A stretch of 64,000 bases of DNA from assembly GCA_951799405.1 (NCBI GenBank), contig OX637362.1, forward strand, positions 6,960,703-7,024,702. The letters are read 5' to 3'. Positions 58,193 through 64,000 of the stretch are shown in pieces. The DNA comes from Agapetus fuscipes (taxonomy: Eukaryota; Arthropoda; Insecta; Trichoptera; Glossosomatidae). Numbering within the stretch: the stretch's first letter is position 1; each line of letters begins with the position of its first letter. The position numbers and the translations under genes are program-made. Under the pieces are notes generated by a model that was not told the DNA's origin, searched no databases, and saw only the letters and a list, made by a program, of their open reading frames with translations.

Positions 58193-61100
58193 TTGCGTAC
58201 AGCAACGGGAGAGTCAGCTCGATTACACGGGGAGACGCTGGCAACCTTCCAGATTGGCAGCATGACTATCGAACATCGAACCTTGGTGGCCAATATTGAA
58301 GAAGAAGTTATTATTGGGATGGATATGCTCACTAGACTTGGATGTAATCTGGACCTGAAGAAAGGGACCATAATTATTGGGAACGAAGAGATCATTATCC
58401 AAAAACGCAATGACATGGCCACTCGAGTAGTCGTAGCAGAGACTACAGAATTGAAAAAAAACTCCGAGATGATAGTACCAGCACGTTTTGACTCCAAGTG
58501 TGCAGAAGGACAGATTATTATGATGGAACCCGAGAAGATTGGCAAGATTGCAAAAGGAGTTTTAGTTGCCAGCGCAGTAATCCGCACACAAAAGATAGTC
58601 CCAATACGGGTGATGAACATAAATGATTATCCTATTACAATACACGAAGGCAGCACCCTGGGTAATTGCGTGATAATGATGTCCATTGTACGGAACGTGA
58701 AGAGTTCGAGCTACCAGGAAGGAAAGTTGCCTGGCCGATTACATGAACTCACTCAGAGAGCTTGCCGAGAGCTTCCCGAAGAGGATGAATGGAAAGTAAA
58801 AAATCTTCTTTGCCGATATCAAGACATCTTTGAGGATTCCAACGGACCGTTGGGAAGAACCAAAATTGTACGACACTGCATTGACACTGGAGACTCAAGG
58901 CCAATTCGACAGGCACCGCGAAGGCTACCCTTTGCCAAGCGCGAGGAAGCAGACACAATTATCCAAGACATGCAACGGGACGGCATCATCGAACCATCAA
59001 ACAGCCCGTGGACATCACCAGTTGTGTTAGTCAAAAAAAAAGATGGAACGACAAGGTTTTGCGTTGACTATCGTCAGCTCAATGATGTCACAAAGAAAGA
59101 CAGCTACCCTTTGCCCAGAATAGACGACACTTTGGACACTTTGACAGGATGTGAGATCTTCTCAACTCTCGATTTGAAGAGTGGATATTGGCAGGTGGAA
59201 TTGAATCCAAAGGATAAAGAGAAAACTGCCTTTTCGACAGGTTCTGGACTCTGGCAATTTACCGTTATGCCATTTGGGCTGTGCAATGCACCTGCTACGT
59301 TTGAACGCCTGATGGAAAGCGTGCTACGTGGATTATCCTGGGAAAAATGTCTAGTATATTTGGATGACATCATTATTCTTGGAAAAACTTTTGATGACCA
59401 GCTGAAGAATCTGGAACAGGTATTTCTAAAATTGCAAGAAGCCGGGCTAAAGCTCAATCCAAAGAAATGTAACCTTTTTCAAAAACAAGTGAGCTATCTG
59501 GGGCACATAGTATCCGGAAAAGGGGTAGCAGTTGACCCAGAAAAGACTAGAGCTGTCAAAGACTGGCCGGTCCCGAGGGACAAGCATGAGGTCAGAAGCT
59601 TCCTGGGATTGTGTACCTACTACCGTCGATTTGTGCCAAGGTTTGCAGACATTTCTAAGCCATTGACTCGTCTCACCGAGGAGAAAAACAGCTTTGTATG
59701 GACAAATGACTGCCAACAGGCATTTGAAGAACTAAAAAAACGTCTTACTAGTGCGCCAATCTTGAGTTACCCCAGATATGAAGGGCAATTCATCCTAGAC
59801 ACAGATGCCAGTAATGTCGGTATTGGGGGAGTTCTTTCCCAAATTCAGGATGGCCAAGAGACAGTGCTTGGATACTTCAGCAAAGTACTATCAAAACCAG
59901 AGCGGAACTATTGCGTCACTAGAAGAGAACTCCTGGCTGTGGTTAAATCAGTGGAACATTTCCGGAAGTACCTTTATGGAAGGAAATTCTTGTTGCGGAC
60001 AGACCATGCCGCTCTGATGTGGTTGTTGAAATTCAAAAACCCTGAGGGTCAAGTAGCCAGGTGGATGGAGAGACTCCAAGAATATGATTTTGATGCTGTA
60101 CATCGAGCAGGAATTATCCATCGTAATGCCGACGCTTTGTCAAGAAGGCCTTGTCACGAAGACTGCAGACATTGCAGCAGAGTGGACACAAAGGCTGCTA
60201 TAGTAAGCCGGACGACAGTCACGAGCGAGGATTGGAGAGAAGAAGAAATGAGGCAGGACCAAGAGAACGACCCAGAGCTGAAGTATCTAATACAATGGGT
60301 GCGAGAAAAACAAAGGCCAACCTGGGAACAAGTCGCCCCGTTATCACCAACCGTCAAATCGTATTGGGCTCAGTGGAACTCCATACAACTGGAAAATGGG
60401 ATACTTAAACGAGCAATTGAAAACGAAGACGGTACAGTGAAGAAACTTCAGTTACTGGTACCAAAAGAGCGAGTCGCTGAAATCTTGAAGCTACTGCATG
60501 ATGGGACGTCCGGTGGACACTTAGGAGTGAAAAAGACTCTGGAGAAACTGAGGGATCGGTTCTACTGGGTGAACTGCAAGGAAAATGTAAAAGATTGGTG
60601 CCGGAAATGCGTGACATGTGCCACAGCTAATGGACCCTTAAGAAAGAAGAGAGCCCCCATGCGCCAGTACAATGTTGGGAGCCCATTTGAAAGGATCGCT
60701 ATTGACATCGCTGGTCCATACCCGACTACCGAAGATGGCAACAAGTACATTCTGGTGGCCATGGACTATTTCAGTAAATGGGTAGAAGCATACGCTTTAC
60801 CCAACCAAGAATCAGTTACGGTAGCAGAAGCGCTGGTGACCCAACTGATAAGCCGATTTGGAGTACCACTGGAACTGCACTCTGATCAAGGGCGGAACTT
60901 TGAGGCCACAGTATTCCAGCAAATGTGCGACTTGCTGGGGATCAAGAAGACGAGAACCACAGCCCTGCATCCACAGTCTGATGGGATGGTAGAAAGGATG
61001 AACCGGACGGTTGGGAGATATTTGGCAAAGCATGTGTCAAGTCATCAGAGGGACTGGGACCGACATCTTCCCCTATTTCTTTTGGCTTATAGGTCTGCAG

Positions 61101-62194
61101 TTCACGAAACTACTGGCCAAACACCTGGGAGCATTCTTTTTGGGCGAGAACTGCGACTGCCATGTGACCTGAAGTTTGGGTGCCGACCGACTGAGGATCT
61201 TGCAGGAGAGGATTACGTCTCGGATCTCCGCAGGCGACTAGATGGTGCCCACGAGCAAGTGCGAGCAAACATCCGTGAGGCAAGTGGTCGGATGAAAGAG
61301 CGATACGACATCCGGGCTGAGGACGGTGGATACCAAGCTGGGGATTTAGTATGGCTGTTTGACCCAAAAAGGCGCCGAGGATACTCTCCAAAACTACAAC
61401 GCTCATGGGATGGGCCGTATGAGGTCGTAAAACGCATCAATGACATCATCTACAAGATAAGGAAAGAGCTAAGCGGAAAACCACGGATTGTCCATTTTAA
61501 CCGCCTCACACCATATCTGGAAAACAACCACGATGACAGCCCGGAGCAAAGAGCACGAAGGTGTGCCGGATTTAAGGGAGCAGCCACTTTTGATGATTTT
61601 TGGGTTGAAGCACAAGATGGGCGAAAAATTCGGCATGACATTACCAAAGAAGTCCAACATGATCTCTTTGCTGTACCATCTAACTACGCCATGGCTTGTT
61701 GCACGGCTGAAGACCTGGACATGTCTCGCGGGGTTGCTGGAGCATTCCGTAATAAGTTCGGCAAGGTAACAACACCGGTGGAGTCGGGGCCTATTGCAGG
61801 GAGAGCATTACGACTACCTGGTGAAGAGCGTCACGCATACTGCCTGGTGACAAGGATGACAGTTTCGGAGAAGACTGGTTATCAAGACCTGTGGGACAGC
61901 CTCGTGCATCTACGGGACCAACTGATGCAAGCCGGCATTTCCAAGCTAGCCGTACCAAAGATGGGTGGTGGACCAGCAGGACGAGACTGGAGGATCATCA
62001 GGAACATAATGGAAACAGTCTTCGAAAATACTGGCATCGAAATCCTGGTGTGCTGCGAGCAGCTGCAGAGAAGACACCCAGACGACCGGACGGTGGATTG
62101 TTACTTCTTCTCTAGAGCCGGATGCAGTCGAGGGACATCTTGCAGATACCGGCATGCTCCAGGTTCAAGACTGTTCCGGGACGGAACAGCCTAA
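58193..62194 (+). CDS. pol: Pol: reverse transcriptase, RNase H, integrase, macro domain, CCCH finger
   Basis: 1,333 uninterrupted codons; the first codon is not a true start, since the frame continues upstream into protease with one TGA at 58142. Reverse transcriptase covers ~240-440 with VDYRQLND, LDLKSGYWQV and catalytic YLDD 389-392. RNase H (~530-655) has DTDAS (Asp536, Asp538). Integrase has an HHCC finger (His769, His776, then WCRKCVTC) and the catalytic triad D838-D898-E934 with 35 residues between the last two, plus a WDGPYEVV GPY/F-type module near 1073. No chromodomain is seen. The frame then goes on through FDDFWVEAQDGRKIRHD to a macro domain (~1150-1289) and a CCCH finger (1303-1321), ending at TAA just before the polypurine tract. 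The enzymes copy and integrate the element; the role of the extension is unknown, inferred to bind ADP-ribose and RNA. Confidence 0.93.
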   Translation: MRTATGESARLHGETLATFQIGSMTIEHRTLVANIEEEVIIGMDMLTRLGCNLDLKKGTIIIGNEEIIIQKRNDMATRVVVAETTELKKNSEMIVPARFDSKCAEGQIIMMEPEKIGKIAKGVLVASAVIRTQKIVPIRVMNINDYPITIHEGSTLGNCVIMMSIVRNVKSSSYQEGKLPGRLHELTQRACRELPEEDEWKVKNLLCRYQDIFEDSNGPLGRTKIVRHCIDTGDSRPIRQAPRRLPFAKREEADTIIQDMQRDGIIEPSNSPWTSPVVLVKKKDGTTRFCVDYRQLNDVTKKDSYPLPRIDDTLDTLTGCEIFSTLDLKSGYWQVELNPKDKEKTAFSTGSGLWQFTVMPFGLCNAPATFERLMESVLRGLSWEKCLVYLDDIIILGKTFDDQLKNLEQVFLKLQEAGLKLNPKKCNLFQKQVSYLGHIVSGKGVAVDPEKTRAVKDWPVPRDKHEVRSFLGLCTYYRRFVPRFADISKPLTRLTEEKNSFVWTNDCQQAFEELKKRLTSAPILSYPRYEGQFILDTDASNVGIGGVLSQIQDGQETVLGYFSKVLSKPERNYCVTRRELLAVVKSVEHFRKYLYGRKFLLRTDHAALMWLLKFKNPEGQVARWMERLQEYDFDAVHRAGIIHRNADALSRRPCHEDCRHCSRVDTKAAIVSRTTVTSEDWREEEMRQDQENDPELKYLIQWVREKQRPTWEQVAPLSPTVKSYWAQWNSIQLENGILKRAIENEDGTVKKLQLLVPKERVAEILKLLHDGTSGGHLGVKKTLEKLRDRFYWVNCKENVKDWCRKCVTCATANGPLRKKRAPMRQYNVGSPFERIAIDIAGPYPTTEDGNKYILVAMDYFSKWVEAYALPNQESVTVAEALVTQLISRFGVPLELHSDQGRNFEATVFQQMCDLLGIKKTRTTALHPQSDGMVERMNRTVGRYLAKHVSSHQRDWDRHLPLFLLAYRSAVHETTGQTPGSILFGRELRLPCDLKFGCRPTEDLAGEDYVSDLRRRLDGAHEQVRANIREASGRMKERYDIRAEDGGYQAGDLVWLFDPKRRRGYSPKLQRSWDGPYEVVKRINDIIYKIRKELSGKPRIVHFNRLTPYLENNHDDSPEQRARRCAGFKGAATFDDFWVEAQDGRKIRHDITKEVQHDLFAVPSNYAMACCTAEDLDMSRGVAGAFRNKFGKVTTPVESGPIAGRALRLPGEERHAYCLVTRMTVSEKTGYQDLWDSLVHLRDQLMQAGISKLAVPKMGGGPAGRDWRIIRNIMETVFENTGIEILVCCEQLQRRHPDDRTVDCYFFSRAGCSRGTSCRYRHAPGSRLFRDGTA
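61640..62059 (+). other. Macro domain at the C-terminus of element 2 Pol
   Basis: Residues ~1150-1289: QHDLFAVPSNYAMACCTAED, LDMSRGVAGAFRNKFG, HAYCLVTRM, LWDSLVHLRDQL, LAVPKMGGGPAGRDWRII and IEILVCC. The first block and the P-x-x-G-x-G loop followed by W are the ligand-binding parts of TARG1/ALC1-like macro domains. The TARG1 catalytic lysine position is Arg1221 and the aspartate position is Ala1262 by my alignment. About half of the residues match element 1. Confidence 0.85.
62099..62155 (+). other. CCCH zinc finger of element 2
   Basis: C1303-x7-C1311-x5-C1317-x3-H1321 within DCYFFSRAGCSRGTSCRYRH. This spacing is known for RNA-binding CCCH fingers. It follows the macro domain by about 14 residues in both elements. 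Confidence 0.85.
62171..62189 (+). promoter_or_regulatory. Stem-loop before the polypurine tract, element 2
   Basis: ctgttcc pairs with ggaacag around gggac. The bases match element 1 (41887-41905) while the reading frame over them is shifted by one, which argues for a nucleic-acid role. Confidence 0.6.
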
Positions 62195-62205
62195 GGAGGG
62201 GGCAA
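62192..62205 (+). promoter_or_regulatory. Polypurine tract of element 2
   Basis: taaggagggggcaa precedes the 3' LTR; it overlaps the pol stop codon. Confidence 0.75.
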
Positions 62206-62478
62206 TGTAACAATTATATAAAAGAAGGACACGCCTGAGCACAAGGCCAGGCTGGAGGGGGTAACGATAGGCTGGCGCGAGCAGTCTTGCAAAGCACGCA
62301 CACAGAGCAAGATCTAGTTACTAGGGCGACCAATATGGTTTAAAATAACTGTAATCTGTACGAAATAAATAAGTGTGTTAAAATAAATCTATTGTAAGAA
62401 AGTCTGTGTAAATAAACTGTATGGCTAACTTGTGTTGAACTTGTGTTTTAATTAAGGACCCTCGGAAGAAACGTAACA
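62206..62478 (+). repeat. 3' LTR of element 2
   Basis: 273 bp. Identical to the 5' LTR except for an extra 11 bp that duplicates acttgtgttga wording near 62425-62445. Confidence 0.95.
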
Positions 62479-62484
62479 CTATAT

Positions 62485-62825
62485 TCAAACGCGTCATTTA
62501 TTAAAAAAAACATGGTTGCCTTCAGTCTTGCCCTTTTTAAAAATAAAAAAATAATCCCTACAATCGGGGAAAATGTTTTGTCACACCCAAAGAGGCAAAT
62601 GAGTTTTTTTAATGCGCTTGTCTTTGGCGGGTAATTCCTCAAATAAGCTGAAAAATTTCCCGCGGTCGGAAAAGTATTTTGTCGCAAAAAATGAAAAATC
62701 ACGCCCAAGCATTGTTAGGAGAAAGGCTCGTTTGTATTCGTTAACGAGGGATAGCTGAAAAGTTATAATTTGTTTTGTATGAAAAATGAGCAAAGATTTT
62801 TGTTTATTATGGATAGTAAACTTTT
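62485..62825. other. Anonymous DNA
   Basis: No feature recognised. Confidence 0.4.
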
Positions 62826-62827
62826 TT

Positions 62828-63055
62828 TTTTTTGTCTAAAAAAATAGATTTGTGAAAAAGGAATGCAATCCACCAACCTATTTTACCTGGCCAGTTGTCT
62901 TCATGCGAAAGCAGAAGCTTGTGTGCATGCAACAGCATCTGTTGAACCAGGGTCGAAGTTATCGTCGCGGGATTCCAACCAGCGTTATCCGGTTCCAAAT
63001 AACCTGTCTTGATCCCCGCGGCTATAACACCGACTGCGACTGCCGACTGCACCAA
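62828..63055 (-). mobile_element. SINE-C copy, same subfamily as 2565-2764
   Basis: Minus-strand copy with aactggccaggtaaaatagg (reversed) body, gcgaaagcagaagcttg and cttgatccccgcggctata head wording, closely parallel to the plus-strand copy at 2565-2764. Confidence 0.8.
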
Positions 63056-63154
63056 ATGCTTCTATTGTATTGAAATGTAAAATAGTTCTCATGAATATTT
63101 TACATTTTTTTACGTCGTATTAACCAAACTAAATTTATTTCCACAAATTTATTT

Positions 63155-63402
63155 TCAATCTAATCTAATCTAAGTTGCAAAGATATGTAACACTGGGGAT
63201 TCACATTATATGCATTTTCACAAGCAGACACGTATAAGTTCGCGCTTAAACATGGACCTACAATATAAAAACCCAAATCTCAAATGAACATACACCCTGT
63301 AACTCTTGCCGGCCTTCCCTGGAACAGGGGCGACATTGGCAAAGTGAACCATTTTCTACAGCATAGGTGGTCAGCCACATACCAACCTATGAGTCAAGGA
63401 AC
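63155..63402 (-). repeat. LINE-D 3' UTR copy (left part)
   Basis: Runs from the (tctaa)n tail to aacctatgagtcaaggaac. It resumes at about 63905 (acacaacaaattacattttaa spacer) after a SINE-A with a 5S head, and continues to the window end. Confidence 0.85.
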
Positions 63403-63403
63403 T

Positions 63404-63902
63404 AGCCATGTTGAAAGCACCGGTTCCCATAGATCACCGAAGTTAAGCAACATTGGGCGCGGACAGTACTCGACGTTAGCCATGTTGAAAGCACCGGTTC
63501 CCATAGATCACCGAAGTTAAGCAACATTGGGCGCGGACAGTACTTGGATGGGTGACCGCTCAGGTACAACGCGTGTCGTTGGCATCTTGGAATCTTGGAC
63601 CGGTCCGTAGTCCGTAGTGGCAACACTTCGGACTCGTAAATGGAAGGTTGTGGATTCGGATCCCGGCGGAGCACACAAAAATATACCATTTATATTTCGA
63701 ATGTGCTCTTCGTTGAGTTGAAAAATTCATAAACCTTGACCAAAGACCGGTCACTGAAAGGTCCATCCAACCTTACAACAACTGGGTCTTGCTTGAGAAT
63801 TGGCGCTTTCTACAGCGACGACCAAGCTCGCAGAGGGCTCTTGAGGTGTGATACACACAAAAACAGCGCTCACCAAATAAATCATCCAAAAAAAAAAAAA
63901 AA
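63404..63902 (+). mobile_element. SINE-A1 with duplicated 5S rRNA-derived head
   Basis: A partial 5S-like unit (63404-63474) precedes a fuller one (63471-63590) that keeps ccgaagttaagcaac and ttggatgggtgaccgctcag. Then come the tRNA-like module (ccggtccgtagtccgtagtg, gattcggatcccggcgg), the body, and the A1 tail with a poly(A) run. This copy shows the full 5S-tRNA-LINE tail order. Confidence 0.9.
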
Positions 63903-64000
63903 AAAATACACAACAAATTACATTTTAAAAATAGACAAATAATAATATGTATAAACATGAAAACAAATACAAAATTCTAAGTAAAAAAAACCCTAGCCCT
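63903..64000 (-). repeat. LINE-D 3' UTR spacer (right part)
   Basis: AT-rich spacer matching 43077-43180, ending aaccctagccct at the window edge, just short of the LINE coding end. Confidence 0.7.

Larger units (their letters stand above)
56116..62478 (+). mobile_element. LTR element 2: Ty3/Gypsy retrotransposon with macro-CCCH module
   Basis: A 6,363-bp element with LTRs identical apart from an 11-bp tandem duplication in the 3' copy, flanked by ctat (56112-56115 and 62479-62482). Order: LTR, primer site, SAP/coiled-coil Gag, zinc knuckle, protease, reverse transcriptase, RNase H, integrase, macro domain, CCCH finger, polypurine tract, LTR. RT before integrase places it in Ty3/Gypsy. The integrase to macro-CCCH extension is not part of the standard layout I know. 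Gag and protease carry inactivating changes although the insertion is young. Confidence 0.95.

Noticed and set aside
57922..58620. 232-codon minus-strand frame opposite pol of element 2
   Set aside because: Opposite a clear protease and pol frame and rich in S, I and F; no recognisable protein.
61600..62194. An envelope gene at the end of element 2
   Set aside because: No signal peptide, furin-like site or membrane segment; the sequence fits a macro domain and a CCCH finger and is in frame with integrase.
63471..63590. Genuine 5S rRNA gene
   Set aside because: The sequence departs from 5S at many positions, is directly joined to a tRNA-like module and SINE body, and has a truncated duplicate beside it.

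Overview
This window is a eukaryotic, AT-rich, repeat-saturated genomic segment, probably from an arthropod and most likely an insect. The evidence is short A/T-rich intergenic DNA, many tRNA- and 5S-rRNA-derived SINEs, RTE-like LINEs, hAT-type and other MITEs, Ty3/Gypsy LTR elements, and one GT-AG bounded exon. There is no operon structure and no sign of a bacterial or viral genome. The species cannot be fixed from the sequence.

Layout. 1-9.3 kb: SINE and LINE 3'-end debris, a MITE with perfect 24-bp inverted ends (5716-5952), a composite 5S/tRNA SINE (7131-7580), then a 110-bp satellite of about 13.6 units (7741-9235). 9.3-22 kb: mostly anonymous AT-rich DNA with MITEs, LTR fragments and a nest of insertions (18455-19500). 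22.4-29.5 kb: RTE-like LINE copies, the best with a 517-codon reverse transcriptase frame on the minus strand (22781-24334), the second split by a SINE. 29.5-38.4 kb: nested SINEs and one solo LTR with target-site duplication. 38460-42398: young LTR element 1. 42.4-49 kb: LINE, SINE and hAT debris including a CR1/L2-like LINE tail. 49114-50631: the only likely host exon. 51-56 kb: anonymous DNA, a MITE, a large palindrome. 56116-62478: young LTR element 2, a Ty3/Gypsy element. 62.5-64 kb: LINE 3' UTR interrupted by a 5S-headed SINE.

The most notable content is the pair of LTR elements. Element 2 encodes protease, reverse transcriptase, RNase H and integrase, and the same frame continues into a macro domain (ADP-ribose-binding fold, closest by eye to the TARG1/ALC1-like and DarG-type class) and a CCCH zinc finger. 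Element 1 has no pol at all, but a single intact 770-codon frame joins SAP domain, coiled coil, Gag, zinc knuckle, a second coiled coil, and the same macro domain plus CCCH finger. Both have 4-bp target duplications and nearly identical LTRs, so both inserted recently. Element 2 has an intact Pol but broken Gag and one stop in protease; element 1 has an intact Gag-like protein and no Pol. Retention of the macro-CCCH module when pol was lost suggests it works with Gag or the particle, not with the polymerase. The residues that match the TARG1 catalytic pair look substituted, so binding or a different mechanism is as likely as hydrolysis.

The many ~250-bp repeats with ends like cttgacttataggttggtatgagg ... 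gcaacttagatta are the 3' UTR of the RTE-like LINE, called here LINE-D 3' UTR. Three SINE families are called A (5S/tRNA head, two different tails), B (tRNA head, GCGTTT-like tail) and C (tRNA head, A-rich tail).
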